Made by a program: the position numbers and the translations under genes | Origin: Phormidesmis priestleyi Ana | GTDB taxonomy: Bacteria; Cyanobacteriota; Cyanobacteriia; Phormidesmidales; Phormidesmidaceae | Length of the DNA stretch: 64,000 nt | NCBI GenBank assembly: GCA_001314865.1 | Contig: LJZR01000027.1 | Location: 1 to 64,000 of the forward strand | Reading direction: 5' to 3' | Notes under the pieces: model-generated | The model's input: only the letters and a program-made list of their open reading frames with translations | Told to the model about the DNA's origin: nothing | The model's database searches: none | Shown: in pieces, positions 17,707 through 26,801 of the stretch | How the letters are laid out: each line of letters opens with the position of its first letter | Position numbering within the stretch: the first letter of the stretch is position 1

Positions 17707-18231
17707 ATGGAAAATGACAACTATCTGGTTGTTTATTTAGGAATTTTGCTAGTGCTCCTGAGCTTAGCGGCCTTTTTTGTCATTAGGCAGGTATGGGTAA
17801 CTCGCCGCGTTGAAGTAACCCTTTCTGACTTGCAGGCAAAGCTCACAAACCAAAAGGGAAGCGCCGTAGAGTACTACGAGCTAGGCAGTATTTTGCTAGA
17901 CAAAAAGCTATATGTTCAAGCTTCTGTCTACTTAAAAAAAGCGCTAAAAGAACTTTCCGATGAAGAAGAAGAAAATGCTGTGCTGGTACATAACGCCTTA
18001 GGCTATGCCTACTTTGCTCAGGATCAGTTTGATTTGGCCATTCGTCAGTACAACGAAGCGCTAAAAATTAGTCCTGGTTATGTCACCGCTCTTAATAATT
18101 TGGCCCATTCCTACGAGCGCAAGCAGCTGATGCCACAGGCGCTAGAGACTTATGAAAAGTCGCTGGTTGCCGAGCCTAAGAATGAAACAGCAAAGCGCCG
18201 AGCGGAGTCTTTGCGTAAGCGTTTGGCTTAG
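17707..18231 (+). CDS. ycf37: Ycf37-type TPR protein, photosystem I assembly
   Basis: 174 residues with an N-terminal membrane helix (LVVYLGILLVLLSLAAFFVI) and about three tetratricopeptide repeats (ALGYAYFAQDQFDLAIRQYN and ALNNLAHSYERKQLMPQALE are the clearest). Size and layout match cyanobacterial Ycf37, a thylakoid-associated factor reported to assist photosystem I assembly or stability. The match is by architecture and my recollection of the family, so another small membrane TPR protein is possible. ATG 17707 follows an AAATAAGAAAC stretch with a weak Shine-Dalgarno. Confidence 0.7.
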   Translation: MENDNYLVVYLGILLVLLSLAAFFVIRQVWVTRRVEVTLSDLQAKLTNQKGSAVEYYELGSILLDKKLYVQASVYLKKALKELSDEEEENAVLVHNALGYAYFAQDQFDLAIRQYNEALKISPGYVTALNNLAHSYERKQLMPQALETYEKSLVAEPKNETAKRRAESLRKRLA

Positions 18232-18357
18232 GAATTGTTCGGTAGATCACGGTGACTTTTTTGCTTGGGTCGCGCAGGGCGCTAGCATCATGACGGCTCT
18301 CTCTCTGGCGTCATGACGGATCTCTCTAGGGATCGTGATTTAGAGTAAGGGCAGAAT

Positions 18358-19017
18358 TTGCATTTGACAGAGGTTGAAGAAATTAGATCCCAATGGTTAG
18401 CACTGCTGGTGCGTTACCGGGCAATTGCAATTATCCGGGCCCCCACCGTCGCAGTAGGGGTCGCGATGGCCGAAGCAGCAGTAGCGGGTGGTTTTAGGCT
18501 AATCGAAGTGGCTTGGAACAACGCCCAGGCTGTTGCAATGATGGAGGCTATTCGGCAGGCGTTGCCTAACTGTATCGTTGGCGTTGGCACAGTGCTCACC
18601 GCAGCAGACTTGCAGGGTGCGATCGCTGCTCAGGCTCAGTTTTGCTTTACGCCGCATACCGACCCTCACTGTATCGCCTTAGCTTGTGCTCACCGTTTGC
18701 CCATTATTTCAGGCGCAATGACACCCACCGAAATTTTGAGTGCTTGGCGAGCGGGCTCAGCGAGTGTCAAAGTTTTTCCGATTTCTGTGCTGGGCAATGG
18801 TGCTTATATTCGCAGCGTTTTAGGACCATTGGGGCCAATTCCCTTAGTGCCTACAGGGGGTGTCACCCGTGAAACGGTCGCCGATCTAATCGGTTCGGGC
18901 GCAGTGGCTGTTGGCCTTTCTACTGCGCTGTTTCCACCCGCTGAGGTGGCTGCTGGCGATTGGGCAGCGATAAAGGCCCGCTCAAAAGAATTACTGACGC
19001 TAGTAAGTGAGTATTAA
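18358..19017 (+). CDS. eda: KDPG/KHG-type aldolase (Eda family)
   Basis: 219 residues. Class I aldolase of the bifunctional 2-keto-3-deoxy-6-phosphogluconate / 4-hydroxy-2-oxoglutarate family, which closes the Entner-Doudoroff pathway. Visible are IEVAWN (catalytic Glu), VGVGTVL, and SVKVFPIS with the Schiff-base Lys, then PTGGVTRETVADLIGSGAVA for phosphate binding. No ATG exists before the conserved core, and the TTG at 18358 has AAGGG six bases upstream, so a TTG start is likely. The usual TLRT and SPG motifs are altered (AWNN, HTDP), so substrate preference may differ. Confidence 0.82.
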   Translation: MHLTEVEEIRSQWLALLVRYRAIAIIRAPTVAVGVAMAEAAVAGGFRLIEVAWNNAQAVAMMEAIRQALPNCIVGVGTVLTAADLQGAIAAQAQFCFTPHTDPHCIALACAHRLPIISGAMTPTEILSAWRAGSASVKVFPISVLGNGAYIRSVLGPLGPIPLVPTGGVTRETVADLIGSGAVAVGLSTALFPPAEVAAGDWAAIKARSKELLTLVSEY

Positions 19018-19038
19018 CCGCGTATGGATCGATTTTGG

Positions 19039-19470
19039 CTAGCTGCCAAGCTTAAAGGCTTCAACAAACAGACCGTAGGTAAGGCCAAGCTTAAAGGCGT
19101 TGAGGGATTCTGCGAGGGTAGATCGCGATCGCACTGGCCCAATCTCAGCATCGACAGGCCTCACTGGGCCTCGAATAGCCCCTTGACCGGTTGTAATATT
19201 GACAATCTGCGTGCCCTGTTCTCTTGGTTGCCGAGGTGCAAAGCGGTAGTATAGCCAGCTAATGAGTTCTACGAATAGCACTAGCGAGGCCGATATAGTG
19301 ACATCTAGCTTAGCGGTTTGGCCAGCGGTTGCCGATACTGCCGTCGCAAAAAAATTACCAAACAGCAAACTGATAACAATGACCGAAAGCCGCCGCCAGG
19401 GATTGAATACCCACTGCCTAAATCGAAGGATGATTTGATCGAACAGTGTATTGAGGCGAGTCCTTTGCAT
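19039..19470 (-). CDS. ycf20: Ycf20-type (DUF565) membrane protein
   Basis: 143 residues. MQRTRLNTLFDQIILRFRQW at the N-terminus, then NPWRRLSVIVISLLFGNFFA and a second hydrophobic stretch with LVLFVELISWLYYR, and the conserved end FKLGLTYGLFVEAFKLGS. This matches DUF565/Ycf20 of cyanobacteria and plastids. Plant relatives are linked to photoprotection, but the molecular role is not settled. The middle (residues ~80-115) is a polar non-conserved loop. It converges with the aldolase gene, 21 bp apart. Confidence 0.8.
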   Translation of the reverse strand: MQRTRLNTLFDQIILRFRQWVFNPWRRLSVIVISLLFGNFFATAVSATAGQTAKLDVTISASLVLFVELISWLYYRFAPRQPREQGTQIVNITTGQGAIRGPVRPVDAEIGPVRSRSTLAESLNAFKLGLTYGLFVEAFKLGS

Positions 19471-19616
19471 AGCCTTCGTGCGAGGGTAGCTTGGTAACGT
19501 AAGCTTAGTCTACAAGGTCGGTAGACGCCATTCAATGAAGTGTCACAGCTTTGCCAATAAGGCGAGATTACCAAGGGCTACGATCTAATTATAAAACGGC
19601 CTATAAAAGGATCAAT

Positions 19617-20042
19617 ATGCGACGTTTCTCACCTTTATTTTTAGCGCTAGTCACTGCACTATCGCTGGGTGCTCTCGGCACTGCCGGTACGTCTGTCGAG
19701 GCTCAGTCAAGAATTGCTAGCACGCCGCTAGCTGAACCGCTTGAAATGACAGGTACAACGGGAGGCCGTGAAGCTTCAGTATGCGGCAATATTGACACTA
19801 CTGCCGGGCAGACGGTGCAGGTCACCGAAGCTTTTGCCTCTTTGACTTTTGAAGTGCAGAGTCAGGGCGACTATACGTTACTGATTCAGGGCCCCAATGG
19901 GTTTAGCGAATGTGTATTTGCTCACAACTACGACGGCGGTGTGATTAAAGCGCCTGGATTGCTCAACCAAGGTCGTTATCAAGTCTTTATCGGCGATCGG
20001 CGCGGTCAAAGCCATCCGTACACTCTCCTAATTACTCAATAA
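19617..20042 (+). CDS. Secreted protein with a PPC-like beta domain
   Basis: 141 residues from ATG 19617, which has AAAAGG six bases upstream; the open frame extends to 19551 without support. A signal peptide (FSPLFLALVTALSLGALGTA ending near VEAQ) is followed by a compact beta-rich domain: QGDYTLLIQGPNGFSEC, then GLLNQGRYQVFIGDRRG. The pattern resembles pre-peptidase C-terminal domains, which are non-catalytic secreted modules. Two Cys (VCGN, SECV) may pair. Function unknown. Confidence 0.65.
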   Translation: MRRFSPLFLALVTALSLGALGTAGTSVEAQSRIASTPLAEPLEMTGTTGGREASVCGNIDTTAGQTVQVTEAFASLTFEVQSQGDYTLLIQGPNGFSECVFAHNYDGGVIKAPGLLNQGRYQVFIGDRRGQSHPYTLLITQ

Positions 20043-20096
20043 CTGATCACTTAATAACTGAATAGCTGATTGCTATAACTGATCACTCAATGACCA

Positions 20097-20546
20097 TTAG
20101 CCGTCACCATCAGGTAGCTGCTGCACTTCTACATCAATAGTTGTGCGATCGCGAGTGGCGGCTGCATCCGCTAGTTTGACTGGGCCGCTTGGCACATCAA
20201 CTGCTTGAATATCGATAACACCCTCAGCCGCAAAGCGTTCAAAGCCCTCTGATGTCACAGACAAATTGGTGCCGCAGTTGGGGCAGGCTATCTGGGTATT
20301 TTTGAGTCCTGCTAGTGTTTGCTCGCATACTGGGCAGCTGCCATTGACAAGGTTACGCTTTATCCAAAACTGAAGGGCCAAGAAGGCCAATACGGGGGCT
20401 AGCACAATAAAAAGCACCAATGCCAAGACAGACTTGATGATGCCACCAATGCCGATAGCACCTATCAGCCAGATCGTGCCTAAAATAAAGAGCCAGCAGC
20501 CTAGCCTAGGGAAGCGCACCTGCATTTGATTAAAGTTTTGATTCAC
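20097..20546 (-). CDS. Membrane protein with a C-terminal zinc ribbon
   Basis: 149 residues. Two N-terminal transmembrane segments (WLFILGTIWLIGAIGIGG and VLALVLFIVLAPVLAFLAL) are followed by a four-cysteine ribbon CPVC...CPNCG at residues ~70-92 and an acidic tail. This layout is seen in uncharacterised cyanobacterial proteins. The ribbon probably faces the cytoplasm. No partner is evident from the neighbours. Confidence 0.7.
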   Translation of the reverse strand: MNQNFNQMQVRFPRLGCWLFILGTIWLIGAIGIGGIIKSVLALVLFIVLAPVLAFLALQFWIKRNLVNGSCPVCEQTLAGLKNTQIACPNCGTNLSVTSEGFERFAAEGVIDIQAVDVPSGPVKLADAAATRDRTTIDVEVQQLPDGDG

Positions 20547-20642
20547 AGCAGTGGAACCTCGCGAATGAGGAATCTCATAGATTCATATCCTTATCGTAGT
20601 GCCAAGGCTTACTAGCGCAAAGCTGGCAACCCGCACTAGCTA

Positions 20643-21827
20643 TTACGAAGTTTTAAGCTTGGCAAGCAGTTCGTCTAGCCGGTTTGCCAGTGCTGAGGCG
20701 CTAAAGTTGGCCAGGGTTTCTTGTCGGAGCCATTCGCCGTTGCATCTAGGATCTTTACCCGTGAGGGCTTCGATGCAGGCGATCGCCACTGCTGCCGGGT
20801 CGCGGTAAGGCACCTGCCAGCCCACTCGCCCGTCCTGCAAAGGATCAGCAGAGCCGTCATCGTCTCCCGCAATTACCGGCACGCCACAGGCCATAGCCTC
20901 TAGGTACACAATGCCAAATCCCTCTTTAGAAGGCATAACATACACATCGGCTAACCGATAATGATCTATCAGCGCCTCATCTGGCACAAACCCAGCAAAC
21001 ACAACCCGATCGGCAACGCCTAAGTCTATTGCTAGCTGAGCGAGTCGAGGCTGATCGTCGCCTCGGCCAATCACAACATACTTCACAGTAGGGAATGCCT
21101 TAGCAATTTGGGGCAGGGCGCGAATTGTAACATCTACGCCTTTATAAATATCTCCTGGCCACAGACGAGCAACCGTCATTAGCACACATGCATCCTCCAA
21201 TCGGTAGCGCTCTAAAAGATCATTCAGTCGATCCTTGGCTGTGACATCGGGTGTAAAGATATTGCCATCAACCACACAAGGCAGCATGTCGAATCTTTCC
21301 TTTGGAATTTGGTTAGCGCTATGGGCCAAATCACGGCTGTAGCGGCTAATGCTCCAAACGCGACTAGCGGCTGTGAGTGCCTTTTTCTGCCGCTTTGGCA
21401 GCTCGTACCACACTTCTTTGCCGTAGGTGAGCACGGTGTAAGGAATTTTGAGTGTGCGGCATAGCTGATTCACCATCGGTGCTAGGTTGATATGACCGCA
21501 AAATACGTGATCTGGCCGGGTGCGAATCAGATATGCCGCAAAAGCCAGCGTGAGATAAATCCGCTCTGCTGCCGGACTTGAGTGTTTGAAATAGTGATAT
21601 TTAAGACTGCTATGCTGGAGCGGATGATCAGTTACGGCATCTCGCAGCAAAAACACGTCAGCGCTTAAGACTGTACAGGTTGCTGTGCTAGCTGAGGGCT
21701 GATTTTTTGGGGGCTCCTTTGAGGATTGGTCTGCCAGCTGAGCGTAGGCCTGCAAGACATCTTGAATATAAGATTGAATGCCGCCTTCGCAGCCAAATAC
21801 TTCGATGAAGACGAATGCGTGTTTCAT
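20643..21827 (-). CDS. Glycosyltransferase family 4
   Basis: 394 residues, GT-B fold. The donor-binding region is KEGFGIVYLEAMACGVPVIA near residues 305-325 with GRGDDQPRL and VADRVVFAGFVPDEALIDHY before it. The N-terminal acceptor domain starts HAFVFIEVFGCEGGIQSYIQ. It lies 14 bp downstream of the GDP-mannose dehydratase gene on the same strand, so it probably adds a GDP-mannose-derived sugar to an exopolysaccharide or glycan. Donor and acceptor are inferred from context only. Confidence 0.85.
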   Translation of the reverse strand: MKHAFVFIEVFGCEGGIQSYIQDVLQAYAQLADQSSKEPPKNQPSASTATCTVLSADVFLLRDAVTDHPLQHSSLKYHYFKHSSPAAERIYLTLAFAAYLIRTRPDHVFCGHINLAPMVNQLCRTLKIPYTVLTYGKEVWYELPKRQKKALTAASRVWSISRYSRDLAHSANQIPKERFDMLPCVVDGNIFTPDVTAKDRLNDLLERYRLEDACVLMTVARLWPGDIYKGVDVTIRALPQIAKAFPTVKYVVIGRGDDQPRLAQLAIDLGVADRVVFAGFVPDEALIDHYRLADVYVMPSKEGFGIVYLEAMACGVPVIAGDDDGSADPLQDGRVGWQVPYRDPAAVAIACIEALTGKDPRCNGEWLRQETLANFSASALANRLDELLAKLKTS

Positions 21828-21841
21828 ACTGTAGGTGACTG

Positions 21842-22891
21842 CTAGGTGTTTTTTATTTGAGCTTCTGTTTGAGCTTCTGTTTGAGCTTCTGTTTGAGCTT
21901 TTAGGGTAGCTCCTGAAGGTTTGATGTCACCGGCTTTTAACCGTTCTAAGTCGGCATTCACCATTTTGCTGATGAGTTGCTCAAAGCTAACTTGGGGCTG
22001 CCAGCCTAAGTTTTGGTTGGCTTTGCTAGGGTCAGCTACCAGCTGAAAATGTTCATCTTCTCGAATGAGACTAGGATCGGAGGCGACGTATTTTTGCCAG
22101 TCTAGCCCAACGCAATCAAAGGCAGTTGCAACTAGGTCGCGCACCGTATGCAAAACGCCCGTGCCAATGACATAGTCTTCGGGGGTGTCGGCTTGCAGCA
22201 TTCGCCACATCGCTTCGACATGATCGCCTGCGTATCCCCAGTCTCGTTTGGCATCTAGGTTGCCGATAGAAAGCTGGTCGCTGAGTCCTAGTTTGATGGA
22301 GGCAGCCGCTAATGAAATTTTGCGGGTGACAAACTGCGGTGGCCGGCGGGGCGATTCGTGGTTGTAAAGGATGCCGCTACAGGCAAATAAGTTGTAGCGA
22401 TCGCGATGATGCACCATCGTCCAATGGGCATGTAGTTTGGCCGCGCCGTATGGGTTTTTGGGCCGAAACGTGGTCTCGTCCGTCTGTGGCGCACTCTGCA
22501 CATCGCCAAAAATTTCTGAAGAGCTCGCCTGATAGAACCGTGTGGATAGGCCTAGCTGCCGAGTTGCCTTTAATAGCCGAGTGGCAGTGCCCGTTACCAA
22601 GTCGAGCGTACCTAACGGATCTTCCCAGGAGCGTGGCACAAAGCTGGGTGCGGCCAAATTATAAATTTCAGTCGGCTGTAGCTGCTCTACGGCCTCTGTG
22701 AGCCAATCAGCGTTGGTTAGATCAACAATATAAGTCTCAATCTGCTCAGCGAGCTGGCCTAGCTTAGCGATACTGCTTTTGCGAGCAGGTGGAATGAGCC
22801 CAACAACACGATATCCCTTCCCAAGCAGTAGACGACTCAAGTAGTAGCCATCCTGTCCAGTTACGCCTGTAATCAGTGCCGTTTTTCTCAT
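21842..22891 (-). CDS. gmd: GDP-mannose 4,6-dehydratase
   Basis: Converts GDP-mannose to GDP-4-keto-6-deoxymannose for GDP-fucose or rhamnose-type sugars. 349 residues from ATG 22891 (MRKTALITGVTGQDGYYLSR); the frame is open to 22930 but that part is a low-complexity repeat-derived MNLNFLN segment. The NAD-binding loop GVTGQDGYY, SSSEIFGDVQ and the catalytic YGAAK are present, as is LYNHESPRRPPQFVTRKI. The C-terminus carries QTEAQTEAQTEAQ from a 12-bp tandem array. It follows the anti-sigma-type gene and precedes a GT4 gene, suggesting one operon. Confidence 0.92.
   Translation of the reverse strand: MRKTALITGVTGQDGYYLSRLLLGKGYRVVGLIPPARKSSIAKLGQLAEQIETYIVDLTNADWLTEAVEQLQPTEIYNLAAPSFVPRSWEDPLGTLDLVTGTATRLLKATRQLGLSTRFYQASSSEIFGDVQSAPQTDETTFRPKNPYGAAKLHAHWTMVHHRDRYNLFACSGILYNHESPRRPPQFVTRKISLAAASIKLGLSDQLSIGNLDAKRDWGYAGDHVEAMWRMLQADTPEDYVIGTGVLHTVRDLVATAFDCVGLDWQKYVASDPSLIREDEHFQLVADPSKANQNLGWQPQVSFEQLISKMVNADLERLKAGDIKPSGATLKAQTEAQTEAQTEAQIKNT
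21857..21903. repeat. 12-bp tandem array inside the 3' end of gmd
   Basis: TTGAGCTTCTGT starts at 21857, 21869 and 21881 with a partial fourth copy at 21893. On the gmd strand it encodes QTEA repeats near the C-terminus. Twelve is a multiple of three, so the frame is kept. Confidence 0.9.
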
Positions 22892-22926
22892 TACATTTAG
22901 GAAATTAAGATTAAGAAAATTCAGAT

Positions 22927-23409
22927 TCACACGACTCTAGCAGTTTTCACAATTCTCAAACAGTTGCGCTGCCTTTTCGGTGAAAAACTCCTTTCTTCCT
23001 TCTCTTTCTTATCTGTCTCGGTATAATCGCCAATATATTCGTAGGTGACCTGATCAGCTAGCCGTCTGAGCAAAAACCAACCATAGCCGCCTTCTCGCAG
23101 AGATCCGGGTTGGGGTTCTTGCAAGCTATTAGGATCGAAGCGATCGCCCTGATCAAAAATACGAATCTCAATTTGTTGGAGTTCTACCAATAGTTCAATT
23201 TCGACTGGGGTACTGCTAGGAAGCCCGGTGTGGGCATGGCGCACTGCGTTCGTAAAACCTTCGGCCAAGGCCAAATTAAGCTGGTCAAACTGTTCGTTTA
23301 TCCAGGGTGCTTGAGCCGCTAATATAGCGATTTGAGTATGAAACCATTGCTGAACTGTCGATAGCTCCTCTAGGCGACTGCTAACAGACAGCTGGGCACG
23401 TTTTAGCAT
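22927..23409 (-). CDS. RsbW-type ATP-binding (anti-sigma/serine kinase) protein
   Basis: 160 residues with a single histidine-kinase-like ATPase fold. The N box is ALAEGFTNAVRHAH (Glu and Asn), G1 is IRIFDQGDRFDP, and G2 is GGYGWFLLRRLADQ. No phospho-accepting His domain is present, as in RsbW/SpoIIAB anti-sigma kinases. In cyanobacteria such proteins belong to partner-switching regulation, but no sigma factor or anti-sigma antagonist is nearby. It is upstream of gmd and the GT4 gene (35-bp gap), so the whole set may be co-regulated. Confidence 0.82.
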   Translation of the reverse strand: MLKRAQLSVSSRLEELSTVQQWFHTQIAILAAQAPWINEQFDQLNLALAEGFTNAVRHAHTGLPSSTPVEIELLVELQQIEIRIFDQGDRFDPNSLQEPQPGSLREGGYGWFLLRRLADQVTYEYIGDYTETDKKEKEERSFSPKRQRNCLRIVKTARVV

Positions 23410-23506
23410 TGATAACTCAGCCCTCCTTAAGCGCTCTATTTGCTATCGGATTCTCTTTAGCCCGCTCATTCGTCCTGTTTATGATGCATGAGTGAGCACT
23501 CATAGT

Positions 23507-23540
23507 AAAACACCCAGACTGATAAAAGCCTGGGTGTTTT
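23507..23540 (-). terminator. Terminator hairpin downstream of petBD
   Basis: AAAACACCCAG (23507-23517) pairs with CTGGGTGTTTT (23530-23540) over a 12-base loop, about 90 bp beyond the petD stop. The A/T ends allow it to work in both directions. A second small palindrome, ATGAGTG AG CACTCAT, lies at about 23488-23503. Confidence 0.75.
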
Positions 23541-23630
23541 CAAAAAGCTATCCTAATCGTCTACGCTTACCTGCCGGATCTTTGTGAAGATTCAGCTTAG
23601 AATCCAGACCTAATCTTTAAAGGACCTAGA

Positions 23631-24113
23631 TTAAAACAGACCTAGGGTCAAAGAGGTATCGATAGGGAAAGTTGCTCCAATGCCCAACCACAGCGTTGCT
23701 GCTGTGCCAAACAAGAATACAGCAGTGGCGATAGGGCGGCGGAAGGGATTTTGAAACTTATTCACATTCTCAATGAAAGGAACCAGGATCAATCCGAGTG
23801 GAATGGCCGTCATTGCTGCAATTCCTAAAAGCTTGTTGGGGAGAACTCGCAGCATTTGGAAGGTTGGGTACAAGTACCACTCAGGCAAAATTTCGAGCGG
23901 TGTTGCAAAGGGATTCGCAGGCTCACCCACCAAGGCAGGATCTAGAACGGCGAGGGCTACACAACAAGCGATAGTCCCCATAATTACGATTGGGAAAACG
24001 TAGAGAAGATCGTTGGGCCAAGCGGGCTCACCGTAGTAGTTGTGCCCCATGCCCTGCTTGAGCTTCTCTCTTAGAATAGGATCGCTGAGATCTGGCTTCT
24101 TAAGAATTGACAT
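23631..24113 (-). CDS. petD: Cytochrome b6f complex subunit IV
   Basis: 160 residues from ATG 24113 ([20 protein letters not shown]), the exact start and length normal for PetD; the open frame to 24173 is not conserved. [19 protein letters not shown] begins the first of three membrane helices; [21 protein letters not shown] corresponds to the conserved PEWY region of the quinol-oxidation site. It follows petB on the same strand with a 140-bp gap. Acts in the thylakoid membrane between the photosystems. Confidence 0.98.
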   Translation of the reverse strand: MSILKKPDLSDPILREKLKQGMGHNYYGEPAWPNDLLYVFPIVIMGTIACCVALAVLDPALVGEPANPFATPLEILPEWYLYPTFQMLRVLPNKLLGIAAMTAIPLGLILVPFIENVNKFQNPFRRPIATAVFLFGTAATLWLGIGATFPIDTSLTLGLF

Positions 24114-24253
24114 CGATAAACTTCCTGAAATAGTTACACTAGCGGCTAATAAGTAGCTTAGCCTGATTTTCACAGAGCTTTGCAGAGAGATTTTCTACTA
24201 AAGCTATCTATCGCACCATTTTTCTTTGCAGTTTTCTTTGCATTGGACTGCGT

Positions 24254-24922
24254 TTACAAGGGGCCCGAAATGCCTTGCTTGCGAATCATGATGAAGTGAA
24301 GCAGCATGAAGACCGCGATGAACCAAGGTAATACAAAGGTATGCAGGCTGTAAAAACGAGTCAGTGTTGCTTGACCAACGCTTTCGCTACCGCGCATGAG
24401 TTCAACGATGGTTCCACCGACAACGGGAATTGCGCTCGGTACGCCCGATACAATTTTGACAGCCCAGTAGCCGACCTGATCCCAAGGAAGAGAGTAGCCA
24501 GTTACGCCAAAGGACACGGTGATAACCGCCAAGATAACGCCAGTTACCCATGTGAGCTCACGAGGCTTTTTAAATCCACCCGTAAGATATACCCGGAAAA
24601 CATGCAAAATCATGACGAGGACCATCATGCTTGCTGACCAGCGGTGAACAGACCGAATGAGCCAACCGAAGTTAACATCGGTCATGAGGTACTGAACCGA
24701 TGCAAAAGCATCCGTTACCGTAGGTCGGTAGTAAAAGGTCATTGCAAATCCAGTAGCAAACTGGATAATGAAACAAACGAGGGTGATCCCTCCCAAGCAA
24801 TAGAAGATGTTGACGTGGGGCGGAACGTACTTGCTAGAGATATCATCGGCCAACGCCTGGATTTCTAGCCGCTCATCGAACCACTTGTAGGGCTTTGAGT
24901 CGGTGACTTGCTTAGTAAACAT
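24254..24922 (-). CDS. petB: Cytochrome b6
   Basis: 222 residues from ATG 24922 ([20 protein letters not shown]), the canonical start and size. The frame runs further upstream to 24976 without conservation. Four membrane helices. Cys in NIFYCLGG is the covalent attachment site of the extra heme c. Heme b ligands are the His residues in [32 protein letters not shown] and [11 protein letters not shown]. Forms the core of the b6f complex with PetD. The gene diverges from ctpA across a 469-bp gap. Confidence 0.98.
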   Translation of the reverse strand: MFTKQVTDSKPYKWFDERLEIQALADDISSKYVPPHVNIFYCLGGITLVCFIIQFATGFAMTFYYRPTVTDAFASVQYLMTDVNFGWLIRSVHRWSASMMVLVMILHVFRVYLTGGFKKPRELTWVTGVILAVITVSFGVTGYSLPWDQVGYWAVKIVSGVPSAIPVVGGTIVELMRGSESVGQATLTRFYSLHTFVLPWFIAVFMLLHFIMIRKQGISGPL

Positions 24923-25391
24923 GCAGCAAAAAGTTGTGTCTGATAGGGTTTGTACCAATACTAAAAAATGTAACACAACCCAGATGAATTAAGGCTGGCA
25001 AGCCGTCGCAAATATATGGTCAATCATTCCTTGCGATCGCCCGCCTCAACCTATTTGGGCATGTGGGTTCCTGTATGCTTCTTGCCAGATTTCTCAGAGA
25101 GCCTGCGTGGCCGCTTTCTTTCGCCTCATATCCCTTTTGGGTCGGCCAACATTGACGCTAATTTTCTAAGAAACTTTAAGACAATCAAATATTTTCATAT
25201 AATTTACATAGCTTTACATGCGGGGCTAGCTGAGCGGATGGTTAGCGGTGCGAACAATGCCTGGCTGCGCGAACAGATGCGGAGAGTCTGAGAGTAAACC
25301 TGGGTCAAGCTGTATCTTAAAAAGGAGCTGCCTAAAAACGGCTGCTGAAATGGTTGGATCGGAATGTTAGCTTAGGCTTGTGTGGCGTTTT
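24923..25391. promoter_or_regulatory. Divergent promoter region between petB and ctpA
   Basis: 469 bp without a credible gene. Plus-strand candidates are TTGACG (25152-25157) and a TATAAT (25198-25203), but they are not 17 bp apart, so they are not one sigma-70 promoter; the TATAAT may be a -10 for ctpA with a poor -35. The rest is A/T-rich and repeat-free. The 5' UTR of ctpA would be long. Confidence 0.35.
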
Positions 25392-26762
25392 ATGGCGAAA
25401 GGGATAGAAAAGCAGGTTTTTCGGAGGTTTTTTCGGACGGCCTTTCAAACGGTTCTAACAGCGGGGTTGGCGATCGCACTTTGGTTGGGCGTTTTTATGC
25501 CAACATTCGTGCCAACAGTGGGGTTCCCTGGGAGTATTCATGGGTTGACCCAAATGCCTGCGGCATTTGCCTTTACTGATCAGCAGCAGCTCGTGATGGA
25601 GGTGTGGCGCATTGTTAACCGCAGTTATGTAGATGAAACGTTTAACCATCAAAACTGGTGGTTTTTGCGCCAAAAAGTGCTGAAAAAACAGCTGCCTACC
25701 TGGGACGATGCCTACACAGCTATTCAAGACATGCTGGCCGTTTTAGAAGATCCCTATACTCGCTTTCTACCCCCCGATCAGTACAAGAGCCTGCAAACCA
25801 ATACGAATGGTGAGCTGCTAGGCGTAGGCCTGCAAATTGCTAAAGATGAAGAAGATGGAAATTTGCGGGTAATTGCTCCTATTGAAGGCTCGCCTGCCGA
25901 AGCCGCAGGGCTGTTGCCACAGGATGAAATTTTAGAAATTAACGGGACTCCAACTCGCACCATTAGCTTGGATGAGGCAGCGGCGAGAATGCGGGGGGCG
26001 ATTGGCTCTCAGGTGGCGCTGAAGGTGGGCCGGGTAGATCAGCCACCATTTGAGGTGAGCATACGGCGCGATCGCATTGAAATAAATCCGGTGACTGCTG
26101 AACTCAGAGTTGCCGATGGCTTGCCCAAGCTTGGCTACTTACGGCTAGGTCAGTTCAATGGCAATGCGGCGAGCGAACTCAGGGCGTCTTTGCAAGCTTT
26201 AGAAAAGCAGGGTGCTGATGCCTACATTTTAGATCTGCGTAATAATCCTGGTGGGCTGCTGACCGCAGGCATTGAAATTGCGCGAATGTGGATGGATGAG
26301 GGCACGGTCGTGTTTACCGTTAATCGTCAGGGTGGCCTGGGCAGCTACGACGCGAACGGTCGGGCGATTACCGCCGATCCGCTGGTCGTGCTGGTCAATA
26401 AGGGCACAGCAAGCGCTAGCGAGATTTTGGCTGGGGCTTTGCAAGACAATGGTCGGGCGCAGTTAGTGGGTGAAACTACCTTTGGTAAAGGGCTGATTCA
26501 GTCGCTGTTTGATTTGCCTAACGGTGCTGGCCTAGCCGTGACGATTGCTAAGTACGAGACGCCTAGCCACAAGGATATTAATAAGCTAGGCATCGTGCCT
26601 GATCAAACGGTAGAAACTTCGGTCAAGCAGCGCCAGCAGTTTGGGACTGAAGAAGACGCCCAGTACGAAGCGGCAGTTGCACTCTTAACTCAAACGATTC
26701 AGTCGTCTCAGTCTCCCCCTAATGTGGGGACTATAGCGGTAACGGACGCAAGGACTCACTAG
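25392..26762 (+). CDS. ctpA: Carboxyl-terminal processing protease CtpA
   Basis: Serine protease (S41) that trims the D1 C-terminus in the lumen, needed for water-oxidising photosystem II. 456 residues from ATG 25392; GTG 25380 is also in frame. Signal sequence up to QMPAAFA. N-terminal helical domain, then a PDZ domain (GSPAEAAGLLPQDEILEING), then the catalytic core: Ser in NKGTASASEILAGAL and Lys in GETTFGKGLIQSLF. DLRNNPGGLL is also diagnostic. Several Ctp paralogs exist in cyanobacteria; proximity to petB favours CtpA proper, but this is inferred. Confidence 0.9.
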   Translation: MAKGIEKQVFRRFFRTAFQTVLTAGLAIALWLGVFMPTFVPTVGFPGSIHGLTQMPAAFAFTDQQQLVMEVWRIVNRSYVDETFNHQNWWFLRQKVLKKQLPTWDDAYTAIQDMLAVLEDPYTRFLPPDQYKSLQTNTNGELLGVGLQIAKDEEDGNLRVIAPIEGSPAEAAGLLPQDEILEINGTPTRTISLDEAAARMRGAIGSQVALKVGRVDQPPFEVSIRRDRIEINPVTAELRVADGLPKLGYLRLGQFNGNAASELRASLQALEKQGADAYILDLRNNPGGLLTAGIEIARMWMDEGTVVFTVNRQGGLGSYDANGRAITADPLVVLVNKGTASASEILAGALQDNGRAQLVGETTFGKGLIQSLFDLPNGAGLAVTIAKYETPSHKDINKLGIVPDQTVETSVKQRQQFGTEEDAQYEAAVALLTQTIQSSQSPPNVGTIAVTDARTH

Positions 26763-26801
26763 TCATCGTTGTGATGGCGTTAGCGATAAGGAATTAACGC
26801 C

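Noticed and set aside
25016-25291. Plus-strand frame of 91 codons between petB and ctpA
   Set aside because: No Shine-Dalgarno, irregular composition, and placed in the expected divergent promoter region.
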